Below are positions 1 to 6,287 of a stretch of 8,263 bases of DNA, piece by piece. The notes beneath the pieces were generated by a model. It saw only the letters and a program-made list of their open reading frames with translations, had not been told where the DNA came from and did no database searches. This DNA is from Anaerolineales bacterium UBA3071 (GTDB taxonomy: Bacteria; Chloroflexota; Anaerolineae; UBA3071). Made by a program: the position numbers and the translations under genes. The stretch spans positions 1 to 8,263 of the forward strand of contig DFBV01000048.1 in the NCBI GenBank assembly GCA_002366755.1, in the 5' to 3' direction. The first letter of the stretch is position 1; each line of letters opens with the position of its first letter.

Positions 1-5
1 CGTAC

Positions 6-509
6 ATGCTAGTTTTGGGCATAGACCCCGGCACGGCCATTACCGGCTTCGGGCTGGTGCGGGAGGAGGATGACGGCGAGTTGGTGATGATCGCTTGCGG
101 TGCCATCACCACTCCCGCCAGTCAGCCCATGTCCGAGCGATTGGGGACCATCTACGAACAGCTTTCTGAGCTGATCGCCGAGCATCAGCCGCAGACGGTG
201 GCGGTGGAGCAGCTCTTCTTCAGCCGCAACGTGCGCACCGCCCTGGCCGTCGGGCAGGCCAGGGGTGTGGTGCTGCTGGCCGCCGCCCATGCCGATCTCT
301 CGGTTCACGAATACACGCCGCTGCAGGTGAAGCAGGCCATCGTGGGCTACGGCAGAGCAGAGAAAGCACAGGTGCAGGAGATGGTGCGGTTGGTGTTGAG
401 GCTGGATGCGGTGCCACAGCCAGACGATGCGGCCGACGCTGTGGCCGTGGCGGTGTGTCATCTGCATTCCGCCCGTTTGCTCGATTTGCTCGCCAGCCAG
501 GAGGAGTGA
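6..509 (+). CDS. ruvC: Crossover junction endodeoxyribonuclease RuvC
   Basis: RuvC is the dimeric, Mg-dependent nuclease that nicks Holliday junctions symmetrically during recombinational repair, working with the RuvAB motor. The 167-residue frame has the usual family length. It opens with the first RNase H-fold strand carrying LGIDPGT, giving catalytic Asp7. The second acidic residue is Glu68 in AVEQLFF, followed by the basic SRNVRTAL stretch typical of the family. The C-terminal pair in DDAADAVAVAVCH gives Asp141 and Asp144. All four carboxylates are present, so an active enzyme is expected. The ATG at 6 puts the first strand at the N-terminus; only five bases precede it, so its ribosome site cannot be judged. 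ruvA starts six bases after the stop, so the two are surely co-translated. The family call is very secure. Confidence 0.97.
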   Translation: MLVLGIDPGTAITGFGLVREEDDGELVMIACGAITTPASQPMSERLGTIYEQLSELIAEHQPQTVAVEQLFFSRNVRTALAVGQARGVVLLAAAHADLSVHEYTPLQVKQAIVGYGRAEKAQVQEMVRLVLRLDAVPQPDDAADAVAVAVCHLHSARLLDLLASQEE

Positions 510-515
510 GAGGCG

Positions 516-1094
516 GTGATTGCCAGATTGCAGGGGCGGGTGGCCGCCCGAGACAAGGACAGCCTGATTGTGGAAATGAATGGCCTGGGGTTTCGGGTGC
601 TGGTGCCTGCTCCGGTGCTGGCTGCGGCCCAGGTCGGCGAGCCAGTGGCGCTCTTCACCTATCTGCACGTGCGGGAGAACGAGCTGACCCTGTACGGCTG
701 CGGCAGCGAGGAGGAGTTGGCGTTGTTCCAACAGCTTCTCTCCGTGTCCGGCGTGGGCCCCAAGGTGGCGTTGGCTCTGCTCTCGGCCATGTCGCCCGAT
801 GCGCTGCGTCTGGCCATCGGCCAGGAGCAGCCAGAGCTGCTGTCCCGCGTGCCCGGCATCGGCAAGCGGACGGCAGAGAAGATCATCTTCCATTTGAAGG
901 ACAAGATACCGGTGGAGGCGGTGCCGGAGGGACTAGCAGCGCTGACCGAGGCGGATACCGAGGTGATTGACGCGCTGACCAGCCTGGGCTACAGCATCGT
1001 GGAGGCCCAGCGGGCGGTGCAGAGCGTGCCGCGGGAGGTTACGGAAGTGGAAGGTCGGCTGCGGATGGCGCTGGCCTACTTCGTCAGGCCGTGA
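516..1094 (+). CDS. ruvA: Holliday junction branch migration protein RuvA
   Basis: RuvA is the tetrameric protein that binds four-way junctions and loads the RuvB ATPase for branch migration. At 192 residues it matches the family. The N-terminal OB-fold covers about residues 1-62 (MIARLQGRV through ENELTLYG). Two helix-hairpin-helix motifs follow: SGVGPKVA at 78-85 and PGIGKRTAE at 113-121. An acidic linker leads to domain III (about 146-190), which contacts RuvB. The start is a GTG at 516, six bases after the ruvC stop; the purine-rich end of ruvC (GAGGAG at 501-506) can serve as its ribosome site. The next gene is a toxin-antitoxin pair, not ruvB, so RuvB must be encoded elsewhere. The call is very secure. 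Confidence 0.97.
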   Translation: MIARLQGRVAARDKDSLIVEMNGLGFRVLVPAPVLAAAQVGEPVALFTYLHVRENELTLYGCGSEEELALFQQLLSVSGVGPKVALALLSAMSPDALRLAIGQEQPELLSRVPGIGKRTAEKIIFHLKDKIPVEAVPEGLAALTEADTEVIDALTSLGYSIVEAQRAVQSVPREVTEVEGRLRMALAYFVRP

Positions 1095-1120
1095 GTTTGC
1101 TGGCGTTCTTTTGCATCCGA

Positions 1121-1129
1121 TGGTATGCT
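1121..1129 (+). promoter_or_regulatory. Possible extended -10 promoter of the antitoxin-toxin pair
   Basis: The 52-base gap after ruvA contains TGG-TATGCT, which resembles an extended -10 element. No -35 box lies at a good distance; the nearest TTGCTG (1097-1102) is 21 bases away. A transcript from here would start about at 1136, directly on the GGAGG (1137-1141) in front of the antitoxin. This is a weak match by eye. Confidence 0.3.
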
Positions 1130-1146
1130 CGGAAACGGAGGTTGAT

Positions 1147-1344
1147 ATGGATACCATAACGGTTACTCTCCCCAGTGACCGTTTCCTAGAATTGAAAAAG
1201 AGAGCCGTCTCCTTCAGCATTTCGCCGGAAGAGCTAGTGCGAGTAAGCATTGAAGAACTTCTTGCTCGGCCAGAAGAACCATTCCAGCGCGCTGTGGACT
1301 ACGTCCTCAAGAAAAACGCTGAGTTCTATCAGCGGTTGGCGTGA
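1147..1344 (+). CDS. Small antitoxin of a Doc/Fic-type toxin-antitoxin pair
   Basis: This is a 65-residue protein just upstream of a Doc-like toxin, where the antitoxin gene normally sits. The N-terminal ITVTLPSDRFLELKK looks like the strand and first helix of a ribbon-helix-helix DNA-binding fold. SPEELVRVSIEELL gives further helices. The tail FQRAVDYVLKKNAEFYQRLA looks like the segment that would wrap the toxin. The ATG at 1147 is preferred over an upstream TTG at 1111 because GGAGG (1137-1141) lies five bases before it. The stop TGA shares its A with the ATG of the toxin (TGATG), a classic coupling arrangement. Such antitoxins usually also repress their own promoter; that is family knowledge and not visible here. 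The base composition looks more A/T-rich than the ruv genes, suggesting separate ancestry. Confidence 0.75.
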   Translation: MDTITVTLPSDRFLELKKRAVSFSISPEELVRVSIEELLARPEEPFQRAVDYVLKKNAEFYQRLA

Positions 1345-1756
1345 TGCGTTACCTCACTCTCAACGAGATGCTTGAACTGTATCGTCGGATTCTGGACCAA
1401 TCTGGCGGCTCGATGGGTATTCACGATTTGGGCGCGTTGGAGTCGGCTTTGGCCCAGCCGCGCATGACGTTTGGCGGGGGGAACTGTATCCGACGATTGT
1501 TGAGAAAGCATCGGCCTTGGGTTTTTTCCTTATCAAGAACCACCCCTTTGTGGATGGCAGCAAACGCACCGGCCATGCTGTAATGGAAACTTTCCTTGTT
1601 TTGAACGGTTTTGAGATTGACGCACCTGTAGATGAGCAGGAGCAAGTCATCTTGCAGGTAGCATATGGTGAGTCAGGGCGACCTGAGTTCACCGATTGGC
1701 TGCGCAGTCGTATCGTCAAGGCTACTACTCAGGCCGCCCCTACCGGACAGCCATGA
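1344..1756 (+). pseudogene. doc: Doc/Fic-family toxin, frame broken at a G6 run
   Basis: Doc toxins are Fic-fold kinases that phosphorylate elongation factor Tu and stop translation. The frame starting at ATG 1344 reads MRYLTLNEMLELY and then IHDLGALESALAQPRMTFGG, the typical Doc N-terminus. At the G run 1476-1481 it leaves the Doc reading and stops at 1583. The Doc reading resumes in another frame at GAA 1481 (ELYPTIVEKASALGFFLIKN) and runs to a TGA at 1754-1756. Joining the two gives about 137 residues, close to the family length, so one G is missing (six where seven are needed). The Fic motif reads HPFVDGSKRTGH at about 67-78; the usual Asn before Lys is Ser here. Either this is a pseudogene, a homopolymer sequencing error, or expression depends on slippage. 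Recognition of the family is secure; its functional state is not. Confidence 0.8.
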
Positions 1757-1766
1757 TTTCGGTGAG

Positions 1767-1830
1767 CCCTTCGGCGGAGTTTATCCCGAGCGGAGCCGAG
1801 GGACTCAGGACAGGATCAGTCTAGCTGTCC
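1767..1830 (+). repeat. Degenerate hairpin repeats downstream of the broken toxin
   Basis: The 203-base gap between the toxin and the patatin gene (1757-1959) holds two imperfect inverted repeats. CCCTTCGGC (1767-1775) faces GCCGAGGG (1795-1802) with one bulged base. GGACAG (1808-1813) faces CTGTCC (1825-1830). Neither is followed by a T run, so they are unlikely to be strong terminators. The wording (cgagcggagccgaggga, ctcaggacagg) resembles dispersed intergenic repeats found in related GC-rich genomes, which is recollection and not a search result. Nothing else recognisable lies in the gap apart from the ribosome site AAAGGAGG (1943-1950) of the next gene. Confidence 0.45.
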
Positions 1831-1959
1831 GGCGGTTGTACAGGCCCAGCTTGATGTTCCGTACCAGAGGGCCTGGAACTGTGGCGGGTTTCGGTGCTCT
1901 CAGGCCTGGACTTGGCAGTTCAGGAGAGCAGTGAATAGCCACAAAGGAGGCAAAGTACC

Positions 1960-2892
1960 ATGAAACCGTTTCGCAAGCACGTGGCCGTCGCCATTGACGG
2001 CGGTGGCATCAAAGGAGTGATCGTCACGCGGGCGCTGGCTGTCTTGGAGGACCACCTGGGCAGGTCGTGTCACGAGATCTTCCGGCTGGCGGCAGGCACC
2101 TCGACGGGCTCCATTATCTCGGCCGGTATCGCCGCCGGGCTGAGTGGCACCCAAATGCACCAGCTCTATGTCGAGTTGGGCGACACCATCTTCCGCAAGA
2201 CCTTACGCAGCCGGTTGTGGCTCATTGCCAAATATCGCTACCCACACGAGCCATTGGAGACAGCCCTCAAACAGCACATCGGTGAGATGAAGATGGGCGA
2301 CTTCTGGTCGGCCGACCCACCCACCGACGTGGTCATTACCGCCTTCGACCTGGTGACCAACCACACTCGCTTCATCAAGCCCTGGAAGCAAGAATACGCC
2401 GGCTGGCCCATGACTAAGGCGGTGCTGGCATCCGCATCGGTGCCCACCTACTTCCCGGCCGTGGAAGGGCGCTACGTAGATGGCGGTGTGGGGGCCTACG
2501 CCAACCCCTGCTACCTGACGGCCTACGAGTTGCGCTACTGTTTGAACTGGGATCCGGCCGAGACCACGCTGATCAGCCTGGGTACGGGCCGGTTCGAGCA
2601 TGGCCTTGAGCCTGGCCAGGTCACCAACTTGTGGCCGTGGGAATGGATCGGGCCGGTGCTGGGCGCCTTCCTGCAATCCGCTGACGATCAGCAGGTGCAC
2701 CTGGTGAGCACTCTCTTCGATCAACTCGACTTTCGGCGTTTCCAGGTAGACTTACGTGAGTCTATTGAAATGGACGACGCCAACAAGATACCCGAGTTGA
2801 CTGCCTATGGTGAGGAGTTGGGGCGCAAGATTCTCAACGACGAGACTGACCAGGCGCTAGACTTCCGGGCTGCCCGCGCACCAGGGCGCTAG
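1960..2892 (+). CDS. Patatin-like phospholipase / lipid acyl hydrolase
   Basis: This 310-residue protein has the full patatin signature set. DGGGIKG at 13-19 forms the oxyanion hole. GTSTGS at 46-51 is the nucleophile elbow with Ser48. YVDGG at 172-176 supplies the dyad Asp174. ASASVPTYFPAV just before it is also typical. Patatins cleave acyl esters of phospholipids or other lipids with a Ser-Asp dyad. No signal peptide or membrane segment is visible, so it is probably cytosolic or membrane-associated. Some bacterial relatives are membrane-degrading effectors of immune systems, but no partner gene (nucleotide cyclase or sensor) adjoins this one, so a housekeeping lipid role is equally likely. 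The ATG has a strong ribosome site, AAAGGAGG at 1943-1950, nine bases upstream. It lies alone between the toxin remnant and a riboswitch region. Confidence 0.9.
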   Translation: MKPFRKHVAVAIDGGGIKGVIVTRALAVLEDHLGRSCHEIFRLAAGTSTGSIISAGIAAGLSGTQMHQLYVELGDTIFRKTLRSRLWLIAKYRYPHEPLETALKQHIGEMKMGDFWSADPPTDVVITAFDLVTNHTRFIKPWKQEYAGWPMTKAVLASASVPTYFPAVEGRYVDGGVGAYANPCYLTAYELRYCLNWDPAETTLISLGTGRFEHGLEPGQVTNLWPWEWIGPVLGAFLQSADDQQVHLVSTLFDQLDFRRFQVDLRESIEMDDANKIPELTAYGEELGRKILNDETDQALDFRAARAPGR

Positions 2893-2912
2893 ACGAATGC
2901 GCTCCGCCCGAT

Positions 2913-2941
2913 TTGACAAAACCAAGCCCCTGTGTTACCAT
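2913..2941 (+). promoter_or_regulatory. Sigma70-type promoter of the SAM-riboswitch operon
   Basis: TTGACA (2913-2918) is a perfect -35 box. After a 17-base spacer comes TACCAT (2936-2941), a four-of-six match to the -10 box, preceded by TGT that fits an extended -10. Transcription would start near 2948, about 20 bases before the riboswitch P1 stem, which is the expected layout for a riboswitch leader. Confidence 0.75.
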
Positions 2942-2968
2942 CACTGCCACAATTGAATACACTGGACA

Positions 2969-3205
2969 CTCTTATCCAGAGGGGGGGAGGGATCGGCCCT
3001 GTGAACCCCCGGCAACCAGGGTGGTCTGGTAGTCTAGTGGTCAGGTAGTCGCGTGGTCATGTGGTCGCATGACTGTTGTAACCAACGACTAAGCGATTAT
3101 CTTGACCAAACGACTAAGTGACCAATTGACCAACCTGACTACCCCAGGTGCCAACTCCGGCAGGCGCGGTGCGTGGTCTGATCACCGTTGTCTGGAAGAT
3201 GAGGG
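2969..3205 (+). promoter_or_regulatory. SAM-I (S-box) riboswitch aptamer with giant P3 arm
   Basis: The S-box consensus can be followed across the region. P1 pairs CTCTTATC (2969-2976) with GATGAGGG (3198-3205), including G-U pairs. Next come CCAGAG, the G-rich P2 strand with GAGGGA and GGCCC (2987-2999), TGAA, CCCCC (3006-3010), then the invariant GGCAACC (3011-3017). After a long insertion the conserved core resumes as GGTGCCAACTCC (3147-3158). P4 pairs CAGGC and CGGTG with CACCG and GTCTG, and GGAAGATGAG closes the aptamer. SAM-I aptamers normally span about 110-120 nt; this one is about 237 because P3 is extended. It binds S-adenosylmethionine and is followed by a terminator, so high SAM should stop transcription before mtnA. 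The family call is very secure; ligand binding with this P3 is inferred. Confidence 0.93.
3021..3145 (+). repeat. 8-bp tandem repeat and its complement forming the riboswitch P3 arm
   Basis: The 5' arm has six copies of GTRGTC at an exact 8-base period (3021, 3029, 3037, 3045, 3053, 3061). The 3' arm has seven copies of GAYYA at 8 or 9 bases (3087, 3095, 3104, 3112, 3120, 3128, 3137). Read as RNA, TRGTC cores on the left can pair with GAYYA cores on the right in five of six aligned units when G-U pairs are allowed; the second unit has one A-C mismatch. The two- to four-base spacers between cores match poorly. The two arms enclose a loop at about 3067-3086. The hairpin continues directly from the canonical P3 strands (ACC/GGT), so it is an enlargement of P3 and not an unrelated insertion beside it. 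Confidence 0.85.
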
Positions 3206-3225
3206 GAGATTTTCATCTTTCGCGT

Positions 3226-3248
3226 GCTCCTCTTGAGGAGCTTTTTTT
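3226..3248 (+). terminator. Intrinsic terminator of the SAM riboswitch
   Basis: GCTCCT (3226-3231) and AGGAGC (3236-3241) form a perfect six-pair stem closed by CTTG, an exceptionally stable tetraloop in RNA, and seven T residues follow (3242-3248). The upstream GGGGAG (3203-3208), which overlaps the 3' strand of P1, can pair with CTCCTC (3227-3232) and would be the antiterminator. That gives the usual logic: SAM stabilises P1, the antiterminator cannot form, and transcription ends. The switch scheme is inferred from pairing; the terminator itself is plainly visible. Confidence 0.92.
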
Positions 3249-3258
3249 GTGCCTGGGA

Positions 3259-3314
3259 GTAGGGGTGGGTCTTGCACCCACCCATTGGAGGGCAGGGGCA
3301 AGCCCTGCCCCTAC
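3259..3314 (+). repeat. REP-like double-hairpin element between terminator and mtnA
   Basis: This 56-bp element begins with GTAGGGG and ends with CCCCTAC as terminal inverted repeats. Inside are two 8-bp hairpins with five-base loops: GGGTGGGT/ACCCACCC (3263-3270 with 3276-3283) and GGGCAGGG/CCCTGCCC (3290-3297 with 3303-3310), joined by ATTGGA. Elements of this build are dispersed in many Chloroflexota and cyanobacterial genomes, as far as I recall. It carries no T run and ends 12 bases before the mtnA ribosome site, so it lies within the 5' leader of the message. Confidence 0.8.
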
Positions 3315-3338
3315 ATTTGACCGTCTGGAGGCGTGAGT

Positions 3339-4418
<1,080 letters not shown>

Positions 4419-4430
4419 GCAGGGAGCAAC

Positions 4431-5210
4431 ATGCAGGATGTGATCTACTGTGCTGATGCCCGGCGCATGGCGGAGGTGGCTGATGGCAGCGTGCAACTGG
4501 TGGTCACCTCACCGCCTTATAACGTGGGCAGAGCGTACGTTGACCATAACGATAGCCTGCCGCTGGTGGAGTACCTCGACTTCGTCGACGCTGTATGGCG
4601 GGAGTGCTATCGCGTCCTGGAGCCGGGCGGGCGGCTGGCCATCAACGTAGCCAACACCGACCGGAAGCCATACCTTTCGCTGGTGTCCATGATCGACGAG
4701 CGGCTGCGGACGATGCCGGGCTGCCACTGGCAGCACCGCGGGCACATCATCTGGGACAAGGGGGCAAGCGTGGGGGTGAGCACCGCCTGGGGCAGTTTCG
4801 CCCGTGCCTCCAACCCCGTGCTCCGAGACGTACACGAGTACCTCACCGTCTGGAGCAAGGAGCGCTTCGACCTGCCCTCCAGCCGGGGTCGCGTGAGTGG
4901 TATCGCCAACCAGGATTTCGTGGACTGGACGCGCAGCATCTGGCGCTTCCCCACGGAGACGAAGGTGGATCACCCGGCGCCCTTCCCCGTGGAGTTGCCG
5001 CGGCGGTTGATCCTGCTCTACACCAGCCCTGGTGACATGGTGCTAGATCCCTTCATGGGCAGCGGCAGCACCGCGCTGGCCGCGCGGCGCGAAGGCCGCC
5101 GCTACGTCGGCTACGAGATTTCGGCGGAGTATTGTGAGCTGGCGAAGGCGAGATTGAAGGGATTGGAAGGGACTGAGGGAACTGAGGGGTCTGAGGGGAA
5201 GAAGGGATAA
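4431..5210 (+). CDS. Solitary beta-class DNA methyltransferase (N4-cytosine or N6-adenine)
   Basis: This 259-residue enzyme would transfer a methyl group from SAM to an exocyclic amino group in DNA. The catalytic motif IV TSPPYNVG (26-33) comes before the SAM-binding motif I DPFMGSGSTALAA (206-218), the order of the beta class. SPPY is more common in N4-cytosine enzymes, DPPY in N6-adenine ones, so N4-cytosine is favoured but not proven. HPAPFPVELPRRLI (181-194) is the usual stretch before motif I. No separate target-recognition domain or neighbouring restriction gene is visible, so it looks like an orphan methyltransferase. The ribosome site is AGGGAG (4421-4426). The last 15 residues (GLEGTEGTEGSEGKKG region) are encoded by a purine-rich 9-bp repeat and are probably not part of the fold. 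Target sequence is unknown. Confidence 0.9.
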   Translation: MQDVIYCADARRMAEVADGSVQLVVTSPPYNVGRAYVDHNDSLPLVEYLDFVDAVWRECYRVLEPGGRLAINVANTDRKPYLSLVSMIDERLRTMPGCHWQHRGHIIWDKGASVGVSTAWGSFARASNPVLRDVHEYLTVWSKERFDLPSSRGRVSGIANQDFVDWTRSIWRFPTETKVDHPAPFPVELPRRLILLYTSPGDMVLDPFMGSGSTALAARREGRRYVGYEISAEYCELAKARLKGLEGTEGTEGSEGKKG

Positions 5211-5237
5211 TGAGGGAAAGAAGGGAAAGGAAGGGGG
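5151..5237 (+). repeat. Purine-rich low-complexity tract with 9-bp in-frame repeat
   Basis: Almost every base is A or G. The part inside the methyltransferase gene has three 9-base units of the form GGRWCTGAG (5170-5196) that read GTE, GTE, GSE. The part after the stop codon (5211-5237) supplies the ribosome-binding purines for the next gene. Bases 5210-5228 are identical to 6302-6320 beyond the far end of that gene. Confidence 0.8.
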
Positions 5238-6287
5238 ATGCTCGGATCTGAGTTGCGATGGTTGCCTACGGCGGTGGGGAGTGTGCCGCACGCGGACCCG
5301 CAGAGGGGTTGCGAGGTGGTGCTGGAGCATTTCCCGCAGTTGCCCACCTGGCCGCAATTGCCGCGGCGGTCGTTTCTGGAGAATATGTACGTGCAGTTCA
5401 GCGAGCGGTTCCCCGGCGTGGTGCTGGACATGGAGGCCGAGCGCATTCTCGTGGATCGCAGCCAGAATCTGGACGCACCGCTGGAGCAGCTTTACAGCGC
5501 TTATCTGGAAGACGACCTGGACTTCGCGGCCGTCAGTCCCGAGTACGCGGCCGGTTTGGCCCAGTTTCCCTCGTCCCTCGTTGCTCATTCTTCATTATCT
5601 CCTGTCGCCATCAAGGGACAGGTCACGGGGCCGGTGAGTTGGGGGCTGACGGTGGTGGATCGTGACCGTCGCCCGGTGCTCTACGACGATGTGCTGGCCG
5701 ATGCGCTGGCCCGGCATCTGCGGCTCAAGGCGGCCTGGCAGGAGCGGGAACTGCGCAAGCTTTGCCCTCGGACCGTCATCTTCGTGGACGAGCCGTACAT
5801 GGCTTCCTTCGGTTCGGCCTTCGTCTCGCTCCAGAGGGAGCAGGTGATAGCGCTGCTGGAGGAGGTCTTCGGTGGCATCGAGGGGCTCAAGGGCGTGCAT
5901 TGTTGCGGCAACACCGACTGGTCGCTGCTGCTGGCGACCTCGGTGGACATCCTCAGCTTCGATACGTACGAGTACGCGGAGACGCTGGCGCTCTACCCCG
6001 ATGAGGTGCGGGCCTTCCTGGCCCGCGGTGGCATGGTCGCCTGGGGCATCACCCCGAAGACAGAGGCAGTGTGGGAGGAAACGGTGGAGAGCCTGGTGGA
6101 CCGGCTGCACGAGGCCATAGACCTGCTGGTGCGCAAGGGGGTTCCGCGGGGCGACATCTTGGCCGCGTCTATGGTCACACCGTCATGCGGTGTGGGCACG
6201 CTGGAAGAGCCAGCGGCGGAACGGGCGCTTGCGCTGACGGCGGGGGTGGCGAAGGTGATGAGGGAGAGGTACTTGGGAGAGGGCTGA
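5238..6287 (+). CDS. MetE-like (cobalamin-independent methionine synthase family) short methyltransferase
   Basis: The 349-residue protein resembles the C-terminal catalytic barrel of MetE and lacks the N-terminal half of the roughly 750-residue enzyme. Candidate zinc ligands are His221 and Cys223 in GVHCCGNTDWS and Cys317 in VTPSCGVGTL, matching the HxC and late Cys of MetE. KGQVTGPVSWGL (126-137) and FVDEPYMASFGS (182-193) are further barrel motifs. Short MetE-type proteins in Chloroflexota such as Dehalococcoides (core-MetE) make methionine using a corrinoid methyl donor; whether this clade does so is inference. A uroporphyrinogen-decarboxylase-like methyltransferase acting on another thiol is an alternative. 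Residues 110-122 are encoded by a pyrimidine-rich 7-bp repeat that looks inserted. The start is the ATG at 5238, preceded by a long purine tract. Its place after mtnA suits methionine metabolism. Confidence 0.82.
   Translation: MLGSELRWLPTAVGSVPHADPQRGCEVVLEHFPQLPTWPQLPRRSFLENMYVQFSERFPGVVLDMEAERILVDRSQNLDAPLEQLYSAYLEDDLDFAAVSPEYAAGLAQFPSSLVAHSSLSPVAIKGQVTGPVSWGLTVVDRDRRPVLYDDVLADALARHLRLKAAWQERELRKLCPRTVIFVDEPYMASFGSAFVSLQREQVIALLEEVFGGIEGLKGVHCCGNTDWSLLLATSVDILSFDTYEYAETLALYPDEVRAFLARGGMVAWGITPKTEAVWEETVESLVDRLHEAIDLLVRKGVPRGDILAASMVTPSCGVGTLEEPAAERALALTAGVAKVMRERYLGEG
5565..5603 (+). repeat. 7-bp periodic pyrimidine tract inside the MetE-like gene
   Basis: Four consecutive 7-base units begin with TCRT: TCGTCCC (5571), TCGTTGC (5578), TCATTCT (5585) and TCATTAT (5592), flanked by TTTCCC and CTCCT. 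They encode the Ser-rich stretch FPSSLVAHSSLSP, unlike the GC-rich code on both sides. On the minus strand the tract is purine-rich and resembles the tracts that flank this gene. Confidence 0.7.

Noticed and set aside
9..893. 294-codon open frame on the minus strand
   Set aside because: It lies opposite ruvC and ruvA, whose catalytic and HhH motifs are intact. The predicted protein is His/Gln/Arg-rich with no domain, as expected for a shadow in GC-rich DNA.
1473..1484. Programmed ribosomal -1 frameshift in doc
   Set aside because: The site reads C GGG GGG A, which is not a full X XXY YYZ slippery heptamer in the zero frame, and I see no clear downstream stimulatory hairpin. Kept only as one option under the frameshift finding.
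1912..1940. Promoter for the patatin gene (TTGGCA with AATAGC)
   Set aside because: The -10 candidate is poor and no extended element is present; the match is no better than chance.
1960..2892. CBASS system with a CapV-type patatin effector
   Set aside because: The patatin motifs fit, but no nucleotide cyclase, HORMA, TRIP13 or other partner gene is adjacent in the window.
2884..2910. Intrinsic terminator after the patatin gene
   Set aside because: GGGCG and CGCCC can pair around a 16-base loop, but the stem is short and no T run follows; it is too weak to call.
3021..3145. CRISPR array or CRISPR-like repeats
   Set aside because: Units are 8 bases with no unique spacers, and the arrays are inverse complements inside a riboswitch arm.
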